Source: Cyclobacteriaceae bacterium (GTDB taxonomy: Bacteria > Bacteroidota > Bacteroidia > Cytophagales > Cyclobacteriaceae). Taken from it: a stretch of DNA of 64,000 nt. The stretch lies in NCBI GenBank assembly GCA_019638285.1, contig JAHBUB010000009.1, positions 1-64,000 on the forward strand. The letters are read 5' to 3'. Positions 45,072 through 53,715 of the stretch are shown one piece after another. The notes below the pieces were generated by a model. That model did no database searches and had not been told where the DNA came from. It saw nothing but the letters and a program-made list of their open reading frames with translations. The stretch's first letter is position 1, and the number at the start of each line of letters is the position of its first letter. The translations under genes and the position numbers were made by a program.

Positions 45072-45664
45072 CTAGTGAAGTTATTGAGGAGCCTAAAGCT
45101 GAAAAGCCTATTGTATCCCCCCCCTCCACTCCGATACAAGAAGTAGTCCTACCTACCAGTAAGGTTCAACCCACTCCAGCAAAACAAAATACAACCGGTA
45201 GACAAAAATTAACACTGAGTCTTACCGATCTTGCCAATGGTAACACTAAAGTATCAGAACCTCTTCAGGAAGAGACCAAAGTAAAAAGCCCTCCTACCAT
45301 TAGTAATAAACCAGTGCACTTGGAGGCCTTGAAAATTGCATGGGATGAATTTGCTGAACAAAGAAAAACGCAAGTGGGAGAGTATCACCTATTAAAACAG
45401 GAATTTGATTTCCATGACAATCAGATCACTATTCACTTGTCCAATTCGGTAGAAGAACCTCTTCTGCAGAGTATCCGCAATCCACTCACCGAATTTCTTA
45501 GAGAGCGCCTTGGTAATCGTAGTTTAAATATAACCAGTCAGGTTCGGGAGATACAGCTACAAAAATTTGCCTATACGAGTAAGGAAAAATTCGATAAGCT
45601 GACCGAAAAGAATCCTATACTCAAGGAATTAAAGCAGCGGTTGGATTTGGATACTGACTTCTAA
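45062..45664 (+). CDS. dnaX: tau-specific C-terminal extension of DnaX, -1 frame
   Basis: 200 codons, open in the -1 frame from the slippery run to the TAA at 45662-45664, with no stop in between and no good start codon of its own. Residues from the junction are a Pro- and Lys-rich linker (about 80 aa: PTPAKQNTTGRQKLTLS and similar), then a compact domain: LEALKIAWDEFAEQRKTQV, LLKQEFDFHDNQITIHLSN, EFLRERLGNRSLNI and FDKLTEKNPILKELKQRLDL, the pattern of the Bacteroidota tau C-terminus. Joined to 366 gamma residues it gives tau of about 566 aa. An extra A (A11) in the true sequence would make one continuous frame instead. Confidence 0.85.
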   Translation, partial: SEVTSEVIEEPKAEKPIVSPPSTPIQEVVLPTSKVQPTPAKQNTTGRQKLTLSLTDLANGNTKVSEPLQEETKVKSPPTISNKPVHLEALKIAWDEFAEQRKTQVGEYHLLKQEFDFHDNQITIHLSNSVEEPLLQSIRNPLTEFLRERLGNRSLNITSQVREIQLQKFAYTSKEKFDKLTEKNPILKELKQRLDLDTDF

Positions 45665-45698
45665 AAAAGCAGGTCTCCTTTCATCCCTATCTATTTGC

Positions 45699-45802
45699 TT
45701 ATTTCTTTTTCGGATGTCTTTTAAGCGCCTTCATCACATCATCAATATTTACACTTAGCCTATAACAACCGCTGCTCCCAAAGGAAATACTTGAGATGGT
45801 TA
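45699..45802 (-). other. Possible remnant of a gene 3' end
   Basis: Downstream of the acyltransferase stop, one minus-strand frame is open for about 38 codons to TAA at 45699-45701 and ends IDDVMKALKRHPKKK, which looks protein-like. It has no start codon before that segment; its frame is closed upstream by a TAA inside the acyltransferase gene. It may be the tail of a decayed gene. The intergenic stretch 45665-45802 otherwise shows nothing. Confidence 0.3.
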
Positions 45803-46915
45803 CTAGATTTTGATATAGATTTTTCTTTTATCAAAATAATATCCGACACCCCAGCAGATCGCCAGTGCTGTTAAGGCAAACATTAACGACCCAAAATAAT
45901 CACCGAACAATGGGTAATACCATTGTTGATAAATCCAGTGATAAAGTCGTTGGTCTCCCATTCTAAAAAAGAAAAGAAGGACAACTCCTACCATTGATAA
46001 CACATAAATAAAAAGTGAGTTCTTGCCCAGCACTTCAAAGAAGTAAGTCCAGCCGGAAATATTCTGAAGGTCGATGAGATAAATCAATAAGGATAGCACC
46101 ATCAAATCAATACCAACAGTGTATATCACATAACTACTTGTCCAAATTTTTTTATTTATTGGGAAAAAGAGATCCCACCACAAACCCATAAAAACCAGAA
46201 CCATACCCACTGCCATGAGACGAGCTACAGATTCGAACGAATTCCCCTTTCTTAAAATAAACACACCCGCAGCATAACCAGCAATTACATTGACTACTGC
46301 TGGCAGCGTACTTAGTATTCCTTCTGGATCAAAAGCAATTCCATCGCCATGAAACATGTGAGATTCCCCTAAAATTAAACGATCAAGTTTTAGGACGGCA
46401 TTTCCCTCTAATGATAAATCGCCAAATAGAAAAAGAACTAACCAATAGCCTGTCAGTATAAAAAGACTTGCTATTAAAGCACCTTTTAATTTTCCATAAT
46501 GAATAATGAGAGAGGCAATCAGATAGGCCAAAGCAATTCTTTGTAACACACCAAAAATGCGAGTAGATTCAAAAGATTTTGCTACCAATACTCCTGATAC
46601 ATCGTATTTCACAAAAGGAAACCAAAACATAAAGTAACCAATCAAAAAGATGAGCAATGCTCGAGTGAATACCTTGCGAAGCAAAACACCTTGATCAGAT
46701 GAGGTAAGCCCGGCAAAGCTAAAACTCATTGAAGTACCCATGATGAATAAAAAAGCAGGAAACACCCAATCCGTCAACGTAAAACCATTCCATTCAGCAT
46801 GCAGAAAAGGGGAGTAAGTAGTGGTAAAGTCACCGGGTGTATTGACCACAATCATAATCGCAATGGTCAGCCCTCTAAAAACATCAATAGCAGTATTTCG
46901 ACTATTATCCCCCAT
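45803..46915 (-). CDS. Heparan-alpha-glucosaminide N-acetyltransferase-like membrane acyltransferase (DUF5009/DUF1624)
   Basis: About 370 aa from ATG 46915 (MGDNSRNTAIDVFRGL), which is where the family begins; upstream in-frame starts would add a poor extension. The blocks NTAIDVFRGLTIAIMIVVNT, LHAEWNGFTLTDWVFPAFLF with the conserved Asp-Trp-Val-Phe-Pro and MGTSMSFSF match the HGSNAT-like group. About ten membrane helices follow. Members transfer acetyl groups across the membrane to an amino sugar, so a role in glycan or exopolysaccharide modification is plausible. It is convergent with dnaX. Confidence 0.85.
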   Translation of the reverse strand: MGDNSRNTAIDVFRGLTIAIMIVVNTPGDFTTTYSPFLHAEWNGFTLTDWVFPAFLFIMGTSMSFSFAGLTSSDQGVLLRKVFTRALLIFLIGYFMFWFPFVKYDVSGVLVAKSFESTRIFGVLQRIALAYLIASLIIHYGKLKGALIASLFILTGYWLVLFLFGDLSLEGNAVLKLDRLILGESHMFHGDGIAFDPEGILSTLPAVVNVIAGYAAGVFILRKGNSFESVARLMAVGMVLVFMGLWWDLFFPINKKIWTSSYVIYTVGIDLMVLSLLIYLIDLQNISGWTYFFEVLGKNSLFIYVLSMVGVVLLFFFRMGDQRLYHWIYQQWYYPLFGDYFGSLMFALTALAICWGVGYYFDKRKIYIKI

Positions 46916-46970
46916 TTGTTGAAAATAGAGAGAATTTGAAGATGTTCTATTTAGAATAATTATAAATAAG

Positions 46971-47002
46971 TTTGGATTACGGTCCCACAGCAATCATATT
47001 TG
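46971..47002 (+). promoter_or_regulatory. Promoter of the heme monooxygenase gene
   Basis: TTTG at 46971-46974 and CATATTTG at 46995-47002, spaced 20 bp, match TTTG-N(17-23)-TAnnTTTG with one mismatch (C for T). The start codon follows 28 bp later. Confidence 0.5.
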
Positions 47003-47030
47003 CGCTGTTTAGAACCATTATAAATAATAA

Positions 47031-47345
47031 ATGAAAAAATTTGTTGCTATTAATTACATCCAATGTGATGAGGGTTATGCCAAAAGATTTGAAGAGCTAT
47101 TCGCAACGCGTGCCCGCGCCATTGATAGGCTCCCTGGTTTTATTGATATGCAGGTATTACGTCCATCCGATCAGAAAGATGAATATTTAATCGTAAGCCA
47201 TTGGGATTCAGAGGAAGATTTCAAGGCATGGACCAAATCACCAGAATTTCTTGAAGGACATAAGAGGGGCTTTGAAGATATTAGGATTGCTCGTGAGCGA
47301 GGTGAAAAACCTCCGATGTCATCTTCCTTTGACCTACCTTTGTAA
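47031..47345 (+). CDS. IsdG/HmoA-type heme-degrading monooxygenase (ABM fold)
   Basis: 104 aa, the usual single ABM domain. N8 (AINYIQ), W67 (FKAWTKSPEF) and H77 (EGHKRGF) fall at the positions of the IsdG catalytic and heme-ligand triad Asn7, Trp67 and His77, so this looks like a heme oxygenase-type enzyme and not a general antibiotic-biosynthesis monooxygenase. It opens the porphyrin and frees iron in the cytosol. It is convergent with the HmuY gene of the neighbouring heme-uptake locus, with a shared terminator between. Confidence 0.85.
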   Translation: MKKFVAINYIQCDEGYAKRFEELFATRARAIDRLPGFIDMQVLRPSDQKDEYLIVSHWDSEEDFKAWTKSPEFLEGHKRGFEDIRIARERGEKPPMSSSFDLPL

Positions 47346-47382
47346 TTATGAAATCAATGTTGTTAAAGCCAAAATATAAACT

Positions 47383-47433
47383 AAAAAGAAGATGGCCGTT
47401 CCAATAATTAAATTGGATTGCCATCTTCATTTT
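47383..47433. terminator. Nested-stem terminator between the monooxygenase and HmuY genes
   Basis: Outer stem GAAGATGGC / GCCATCTTC (47388-47396 and 47420-47428) encloses an inner stem CCAAT / ATTGG (47401-47405 and 47412-47416). On the minus strand it is followed by TTTTT, so it is best placed to stop HmuY transcripts; on the plus strand the tail ATTTT is weaker. Confidence 0.75.
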
Positions 47434-47449
47434 AACCCTACCTCTAATT

Positions 47450-48874
47450 TCAATTACCTCTTTTCACTAAAGCATATTCCAGTTTTGGTTTACCCCTTTC
47501 GCCACTGGTTGTCAATGCTGTAAATTTCACCTTGTAATAATTGCCATCTGCATCTTTTACTACATAAAACCGATCGCTTCGAATTGCAGGTGATGAACCC
47601 GGGCCACCGCCAGAGCGCCATGAAGAGCCTATCTTCACCTGACTTTGATTGCTGAAATCCAAAGTGGCAATGTCGCCCTCTGCAAATGCCTCATAAGATA
47701 TGGCGCTTGTTAATACTTGCACCGTTTCAACACCTTCTCTATTCTGCAAAATAACATCTTGGAAATAATAGGGTACAGGGCCTGTTCCAAAGTTGGTTGA
47801 GTTTGTAAAGGCAGTCCAGGCAATGTCCCATCTTTCTTTGGTCGGCTCTACGTCCACAACTCCGGAAGCCAAGCTTACATACTGAAATGAAAAACTGGGA
47901 TTCTTGGTGATCTGAATTTCTGAAAATGAGGAGGCTGCAATATTAGCATGCTGTAAGGTATAGCCTGCTCCATTACGAATAATTCTAATTTTTTCCCAAC
48001 CCAAAACTGTAGGTGTTGTGCCTGGTCCATTTCCTCTATTTATTATATAAACTTTATTTTCACTGGCAGTAGCTGATATAGAAGCAACGGCAGTCTTCAT
48101 TAAATCACCTGAAGGATCATCAATCCAAGTGATGGCATCCGGAACCCAGGATGGAGGTGTATCCAAATTAATTGCTGCAAACACTGCATCAAGGGAGAGC
48201 TTCATTCCAAAGCCAACAGTATCTGCTGCAGTGACTGAATTAAGATCATTCTTATCAAGAGCCATGGCCATCATGCCATTGGATGAATTGAGAATTACCC
48301 TAAAATCGTCCCCTGAACTAAACCCAAAATCCCATTTGGTGCGGGCCACCGCTGTCTGCCTGTTGGCACTAAAGTCAATAAATACTTTGTTCGGATAGGT
48401 GGCACCCCCACCATTAATGTCAATCGTTCCAGAGGTCGCAATGATCTCAGCAAAAGACAACAACAGCTCCGAATTGTCTGCAATAATCAAACTTTCAATA
48501 TTGGAGGCAAGTGAAAATTTTATTTGTTCATCCCCACTAAATGCAACACCCTCAGGTTTAATCACTTTAAATGAAATACCAGTAGCGCCTGCTGCGACAG
48601 GAATGCTCAATTTATTATTAATCATCGCGGGTTCAGTAGTAAAATGAGTCCCGTACTCAACACCTGTAGGTACTGCATTTATTTCAATTACACCTTCATC
48701 CGAAATTTCTCTTGAAAAATTAATGTTTATCGCCAGCTCGGTTTCATCCGATCCAAACCCTAATTGACCTGATTCAAATTGTGCGGTGATGTCAGGAAGT
48801 GCCAATTCATCTTCACAAGACGAAACACTAAGAATAAATACTGCAATAAAAATATATTTGAAAAAATTTGACAT
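47450..48874 (-). CDS. HmuY-family heme-binding lipoprotein
   Basis: 474 aa. Lipobox SVSSC in the signal peptide. Residues 25-150 form a variable N-terminal part, then two regions with the HmuY signature: RTKWDFGFSSGDDFRVILN, and near the end SDRFYVVKDADGNYYKVKFT followed by GERGKPKLEY. It is longer than the P. gingivalis protein (about 216 aa), with a duplicated-looking core. It takes heme from host or environmental proteins and passes it to the receptor. It lies 30 bp downstream of the TonB receptor gene, so they form one operon. Heme-ligand residues cannot be assigned. Confidence 0.87.
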   Translation of the reverse strand: MSNFFKYIFIAVFILSVSSCEDELALPDITAQFESGQLGFGSDETELAININFSREISDEGVIEINAVPTGVEYGTHFTTEPAMINNKLSIPVAAGATGISFKVIKPEGVAFSGDEQIKFSLASNIESLIIADNSELLLSFAEIIATSGTIDINGGGATYPNKVFIDFSANRQTAVARTKWDFGFSSGDDFRVILNSSNGMMAMALDKNDLNSVTAADTVGFGMKLSLDAVFAAINLDTPPSWVPDAITWIDDPSGDLMKTAVASISATASENKVYIINRGNGPGTTPTVLGWEKIRIIRNGAGYTLQHANIAASSFSEIQITKNPSFSFQYVSLASGVVDVEPTKERWDIAWTAFTNSTNFGTGPVPYYFQDVILQNREGVETVQVLTSAISYEAFAEGDIATLDFSNQSQVKIGSSWRSGGGPGSSPAIRSDRFYVVKDADGNYYKVKFTALTTSGERGKPKLEYALVKRGN

Positions 48875-48904
48875 GATAAGTATAGATTTGTTAGTTGATA
48901 TAAT

Positions 48905-50947
48905 TTAATTGTAATTATTTATTGAGTAGGAAATGCCTAGAAAATAGGATCGGCCATATCCTATAGCTCTGTTACCTCCTGATGTATGAACACCCCCATC
49001 AAAAGAAGTATTATTAACATTGACTACATCAAAGAGGTTACGAATCCCTCCGGTGACTATAAAGTCCTTAAATAAATCTTTTTGGATACTGAAATCGGCC
49101 CAGTTGTATCCGTTTATTTTTGCTAACGTGACTTTTTGTTCACCATTTACATCTGCAATTTCATAATATGGTGTTACTCCAGTGTATTTATGGTAAAGCG
49201 AAAAAATAAGACCAGCATTTGGTACTTTATAGCTTACTGTAGAAATAATTTCAGGAGACCATGTAAACTCGTCCAGGTCATTCGTGCTGTCCAGATATTG
49301 ATTAAACCGCCCAATGTAAGAAAATCCCAAGGAGGCTGTAACCTTACCCATCTTTAGGTTGTTTCTTAGTGTTATACCTTTGGTTTTATACCTATCAATA
49401 TTTAGGTAGGTAGTAATCAAAGTATTACCAGGCTTCTGGCCATATCCGATCATATTGTTCACCGTATTATAGAATGTTCCAAGGCTGGTATTGAAACGAA
49501 TTTGATTCTTGTCAACTACCTGCCAATTCCAGGATGCATTATAACTATGCGATAGCTCTGCTTTCAAAGTCTGATTCCCTTCTATCGAGTGGCTTGCATC
49601 GAAGAAATCAAAATAGAGCTCTCTCAAAGACGGTGCGCGAAACCCACGTCCATAAGAAATGCGTAAGTCATGGTGTTTTGATAATACTAATTTGGAATTG
49701 ATGGATGGAATTACAGGAGGGGCTTTATACACTGTATTGTGTACAACCCGGATGCCAGGCCTTACTTGTAGTCCCTTTACAATTTCCCATTCCAAAGATC
49801 CAAAAAAGGCATAGTCGTTTACACTTTGAGTTCCAGACTCAATCCTTCCGCCTTCACCTTGTTCGAGATTAACTTCGAAGCCTGGTTGAAAGGCTACCTT
49901 ATCATTGAATTTATATTGAAAAGTGCCCCTAGCCGTTGTGCCATTGAACCGTGTCATGTCTTGTGAACCTGCACCCAGCGCCAAACGTTTATCACCAGTT
50001 ACTTTGTTTACTGTACTGGTTTGTGTCTTTCGTTCATAATTGGTGTAGGCCATAGCTCCATTGAAGTTAAATCGATCCGAAAAATTATAGGATCCCTGAA
50101 CCTGGTGCATAAACCTATTGGTAATGTAATCTTGGTCAAGCGCTTCATTTCCCTCAAAGTTACCAGGGTTGTAAATATTTTCATTGAGATAATCCAATCG
50201 ATAGTAGACATCGCTTTTGCTTGTCTTCCATCCCACCAATCCGCTTGCTAACCACTGCTTTTTTGGTTGCCATTGCTTATCTCTTCCAATGGCATTACCC
50301 TGCCATCCACCAAAATTATTTCTACTAAAATCAAAATGGGTATATATTTTTTTCCAAGAATAGCCTCCTCCCAAACTTTGATTGTGAGTCCCCTCTTTGG
50401 CACCATACTCTTTCCCTGCCGTTTCTTCCTGCGCTTTTGCATTTAAACTCCAGGTGCCATCGACCTCTTTTTTGGTGATAATATTGATAACACCTGCTAG
50501 GGCATCTGCTCCATACACCACTGACATAGGCCCCTCTACGATCTCAATCCGCTCTACAGACTGGGGATTGATTTGGTTAATATTGACTTCATTGGAGGTG
50601 CCTTGTCGCCCAACCATGGGCACCCCATCTATAAGCACCTTCACATTTTGGCCTGAAAGCCCTTGCAGCGAAAGGTTGGAGCCGCCAAGGGCCTGATCCT
50701 GAGAAAACCTTACGTTGAGCTCGGTATTCAGCACATCCTCAAGCTTAGTTGCTCCTCTCGCCTGAATTATCTCCATGGGAATGGTGCGCACCGTATAGAC
50801 AGACTTTTTTGCGGACTGAGGCTCAAATTGGCCTGTTATTACTAGCTCCTCCAGAAAACGAGTAGCGAGGCTATCACCCAATTGTCTTTGCGCTTGAGTT
50901 GCCGTTACAGCAAAAATTAATAATGTCAGGCAAAGCAATTTTTTCAT
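48905..50947 (-). CDS. TonB-dependent outer-membrane receptor, heme locus
   Basis: 680 aa from ATG 50947, where the signal peptide MKKLLCLTLLIFAVTATQAQ begins; the longer frame to 51034 is not needed. The plug domain spans about 30-160: VYTVRTIPMEIIQARGATKL, LSLQGLSGQNVKVLIDGVPM, and VERIEIVEGPMSVVYGADAL followed by AGVINIITKK. A 22-strand barrel follows and ends in an aromatic C-terminus (YSINNYN). Partnered by HmuY downstream, it probably imports heme. An AraC-type regulator is transcribed divergently, as in PchR/YbtA-type iron systems. Confidence 0.92.
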   Translation of the reverse strand: MKKLLCLTLLIFAVTATQAQRQLGDSLATRFLEELVITGQFEPQSAKKSVYTVRTIPMEIIQARGATKLEDVLNTELNVRFSQDQALGGSNLSLQGLSGQNVKVLIDGVPMVGRQGTSNEVNINQINPQSVERIEIVEGPMSVVYGADALAGVINIITKKEVDGTWSLNAKAQEETAGKEYGAKEGTHNQSLGGGYSWKKIYTHFDFSRNNFGGWQGNAIGRDKQWQPKKQWLASGLVGWKTSKSDVYYRLDYLNENIYNPGNFEGNEALDQDYITNRFMHQVQGSYNFSDRFNFNGAMAYTNYERKTQTSTVNKVTGDKRLALGAGSQDMTRFNGTTARGTFQYKFNDKVAFQPGFEVNLEQGEGGRIESGTQSVNDYAFFGSLEWEIVKGLQVRPGIRVVHNTVYKAPPVIPSINSKLVLSKHHDLRISYGRGFRAPSLRELYFDFFDASHSIEGNQTLKAELSHSYNASWNWQVVDKNQIRFNTSLGTFYNTVNNMIGYGQKPGNTLITTYLNIDRYKTKGITLRNNLKMGKVTASLGFSYIGRFNQYLDSTNDLDEFTWSPEIISTVSYKVPNAGLIFSLYHKYTGVTPYYEIADVNGEQKVTLAKINGYNWADFSIQKDLFKDFIVTGGIRNLFDVVNVNNTSFDGGVHTSGGNRAIGYGRSYFLGISYSINNYN

Positions 50948-51005
50948 AGCTGCAAATGTTAGAATGATTCTAAGTAATAAATACCCGTATAAGGATAATA
51001 AGTGC

Positions 51006-51037
51006 CAAGTATAAAAATTTACCGTGCTCTGCACAAA
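51006..51037 (-). promoter_or_regulatory. Candidate promoter of the TonB receptor operon
   Basis: On the minus strand TTTG (51034-51037) and TATACTTG (51006-51013) are 20 bp apart, one mismatch from TTTG-N(17-23)-TAnnTTTG. The start codon lies about 59 bp further on. I could not recognise an AraC-type or Fur operator. Confidence 0.35.
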
Positions 51038-51119
51038 TTTTGGTATTTTTGAATTATTATGTGATGAAATAAGTTAATAACAGCACTGACGTTTGTCATT
51101 TTTATATCAACACAAGGCA

Positions 51120-52001
51120 ATGAGAACAACTTTGTTAGAAAAAAATACCCATGGAGGGATAATTCGGGAGCTATACGATCGCGATGAAATCTCCCTATCG
51201 GTGGCTGAAAATAAGGGGGATGATGCATTTACCTGCCCTGCGGAACTAAAAAAGAACCTCGTTCACTTTTACTTCTGTGTAGAGGGCAGTGCTTTGTTCG
51301 AATTTGGGCCCCATTATTCCAGAGAAATACATAAAAAAAGAAATTACTTCTTTTATAACCCTGAAAGCGACCTTCCATTCCAAATTAATATCGCGCCTTA
51401 TACCCGCATGGTATTTTTGACCATTTCACTCAAAAATCTCCATAAACTTTTTTTACAAGACACCCTACCATTTTTGAAACCGGAAACTATCAACAGAAAA
51501 TTTTATGACGAAAGGGAAATTCCGGCCTCACTCATGGTGGTTCTTAATCAACTTTCTACAGTGAATCTAAGTGAGGCGGCAGAAAAGCTCTATTATCAAG
51601 GTAAAGTGCTGGAATTGTTAAGCTTGTACTTCTCCGAAAGAAAGGCGGATACTGAAAGTTGTCCATTTTTAAATGATGAAGAGACAGTCCGAAAGATCAA
51701 GCATTCGAAGGAATTTTTGCTTAAAAATAGTGAGTCACCACCAAGCTTAAAAGAGTTGGCAAAAATAGCCGGACTGAACGAGTATCAACTCAAAGTGGGG
51801 TTTAAACAAATTTACGGAAACACTGTCTTTGGATTTTTACTCGACCATAAATTGGACAATGCGCAACTATTGTTGGATACCGCCAAATACAAAGTAAATG
51901 AAGTGGCCTACCAAATTGGTTATACCAATCCGAGTCATTTTATAGCAGCCTTTAAAAAGAAATTTGGGGTAACTCCAAAAAAATATTTGATGAACAAATA
52001 A
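51120..52001 (+). CDS. AraC-family transcriptional regulator
   Basis: 293 aa from ATG 51120 (MRTTLLEKN); a TTG at 51093 would add 9. The N-terminal half is a ligand-binding region without clear identity. The C-terminal two helix-turn-helix motifs are PSLKELAKIAGLNEYQLKVG and KVNEVAYQIGYTNPSHFIAA, ending FKKKFGVTPKKYLMNK. It is divergent from the TonB receptor across a short intergenic region. Regulators in this position, such as PchR, respond to siderophore or iron-bound ligand, so it probably controls the heme operon. Confidence 0.9.
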   Translation: MRTTLLEKNTHGGIIRELYDRDEISLSVAENKGDDAFTCPAELKKNLVHFYFCVEGSALFEFGPHYSREIHKKRNYFFYNPESDLPFQINIAPYTRMVFLTISLKNLHKLFLQDTLPFLKPETINRKFYDEREIPASLMVVLNQLSTVNLSEAAEKLYYQGKVLELLSLYFSERKADTESCPFLNDEETVRKIKHSKEFLLKNSESPPSLKELAKIAGLNEYQLKVGFKQIYGNTVFGFLLDHKLDNAQLLLDTAKYKVNEVAYQIGYTNPSHFIAAFKKKFGVTPKKYLMNK

Positions 52002-52004
52002 AAT

Positions 52005-53537
52005 TTACCTTCTACGATAGGTTCTCTTAGGAGTTGTTCCAAACAACATTCCAAATATTCCACGTACCAGCGAACGACCTACCTGTTTCCCTACTGATGA
52101 AGTCATCATTTCCTCTATCGCACTTTTTTCTTCTCTCCTGGAAGACTGTTTTTTAGTGGTTGACCTTGTCTCCCTTTCCTCTACCTGTTCCAATTCCATT
52201 TTTCTTGAAAGCAATTCAAAGGCGCTTTCTGGGTCAATGGCTTCTTTATATTTTTTATATAAATCAGATTGATCTAAAAGCTTTTGATACTCATCTTCAT
52301 TGAGTGGACCCATAACGGAAACGGGAGGAGCAAGATGCGTAGCTACTGTCTCCGTTGGAATTCCCTTTTCATCAAGTACTGTAATAAATGCCTGTCCTGT
52401 TCCTAGTTGGGTAAACTGTTTCTCAATATCGTAAAACTCCGACTTTGGAAAGGAATTAACTGTTTCGCGCAGTGCCTTTACATCATTAGGAGTAAATGCT
52501 CTAACAACGTGATGAATCCTGTTTCCCAATTGCGACAACACATTGGCGGGTACATCCTGTGAAAGTTGTGTACAAAAAAATATACCCACCCCTTTAGAAC
52601 GAATCAACCGAATCACCTGGTCTATCTGACTGAGAAAGGCTTTTGGTGCATCTTTAAAAAGCAAATGAGCCTCATCCAAAAAGAAAATAAGCTTTGGTTT
52701 ATCAAGATCGCCCGCCTCAGGAAGTTTTTGATATAACTCCGCCAGTAAAGCCAACATGAAGGTTGAAAATATGACAGGCTGATGCTGCACATCTGATACA
52801 TTGAGTAAACTTATCACTCCACGTCCGTCTACTTTCTGGAATAAATCATCTATGTCAAAGGATTTTTCTCCAAACAACTGGCTCACACCTTTTTGCTCCA
52901 GCACTACAATCTTTCTAAGAATAGTACCTGCGGTTACTGATGATATCTTCCCATAGTCATCCTTTATCTCATTTGCTCCCTCCCCTTCCGATAAATAACT
53001 AAGTACTTTTTTAAGATCATTAAGATCCACTATAGGAAGTTTTTTATCATCAGCATATTTAAAAATCACTGATAGTACACCACTTTGCACTTCATTCAAA
53101 TCCATAATCTTACTAAGTAAGACAGGACCAAATTCAGTGACCGTAGCACGCATCTGGCCACCTAATTTTCCGCTTAATGAATATAACTCTAATGGGAAGC
53201 TGGAGGGCATAAATTCAATTCCTAATGCAGCAGCACGCTCTTCCAACCTCGCGTTCGTAACCCCTTCTTTTGCCATCCCTGACAAATCGCCTTTCATGTC
53301 TGGCATAAAAACCGGAACCCCCTCGGCTGACAATTGTTCTGCAAGTAATTGCAATGTTCTTGTCTTTCCTGAGCCCGTAGCCCCTGTAACAAGCCCATGC
53401 CTATTCATCATCTTCATAGAGATCGTCACTTTCGCATCAGCCAGTATTTCGTTATTCAGAATTCCAGCTCCCAGATAAATGAACGAACCTTTAGGGGCAT
53501 AAGACTTTCGGATTGCTTCAACGAATTTATTCTTCAT
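52005..53537 (-). CDS. HerA-like helicase-domain ATPase (DUF853 family)
   Basis: 510 aa. Walker A in HGLVTGATGSGKTRTLQLL (about 47-65), then VPVFMPDMKGDLSGMAKEG, IFFLDEAHLLFKDAPKAF (Walker B, Asp-Glu), IFFCTQLSQDVPANVLSQLG and NRIHHVVRAFTPNDVKALRE, the sequence order of the DUF853/YjgR family. The C-terminus is Lys/Arg-rich. There is no NurA-like nuclease neighbour, so a HerA-NurA complex is not indicated. Its function is not well established. Starts at ATG 53537 and stands alone. Confidence 0.88.
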   Translation of the reverse strand: MKNKFVEAIRKSYAPKGSFIYLGAGILNNEILADAKVTISMKMMNRHGLVTGATGSGKTRTLQLLAEQLSAEGVPVFMPDMKGDLSGMAKEGVTNARLEERAAALGIEFMPSSFPLELYSLSGKLGGQMRATVTEFGPVLLSKIMDLNEVQSGVLSVIFKYADDKKLPIVDLNDLKKVLSYLSEGEGANEIKDDYGKISSVTAGTILRKIVVLEQKGVSQLFGEKSFDIDDLFQKVDGRGVISLLNVSDVQHQPVIFSTFMLALLAELYQKLPEAGDLDKPKLIFFLDEAHLLFKDAPKAFLSQIDQVIRLIRSKGVGIFFCTQLSQDVPANVLSQLGNRIHHVVRAFTPNDVKALRETVNSFPKSEFYDIEKQFTQLGTGQAFITVLDEKGIPTETVATHLAPPVSVMGPLNEDEYQKLLDQSDLYKKYKEAIDPESAFELLSRKMELEQVEERETRSTTKKQSSRREEKSAIEEMMTSSVGKQVGRSLVRGIFGMLFGTTPKRTYRRR

Positions 53538-53715
53538 AGGAGTTCAGTTGCTTACAAAATTGTGGAATTTAAGAATATAACCTGCCTTTTACTTCAATCA
53601 TTTAATCTCATTTACTAGCCTACTAAAGTTGCGTGCGTATATGCCAAAAAGAACTAATTGCTCTTTCCCCGAAACCCTCTTTTCTCCTTTTCCTACCAGG
53701 AAAAACGATGCCCTT

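Noticed and set aside
43965..45664. Two separate genes instead of dnaX gamma and tau
   Set aside because: The downstream frame has no start before 45314 but is open back to the A run, and its sequence matches the tau linker and tail, so a frameshift is the better explanation.
47103..47113. GCAACGCGTGC inside the monooxygenase gene as another REP copy
   Set aside because: Only 11 bp match the RAYT repeat core, it is inside a coding region and lacks the palindromic arm; likely chance.
52005..53537. HerA-like ATPase as part of a HerA-NurA or antiphage module
   Set aside because: No nuclease or defence gene is adjacent; it matches the widespread DUF853 family.
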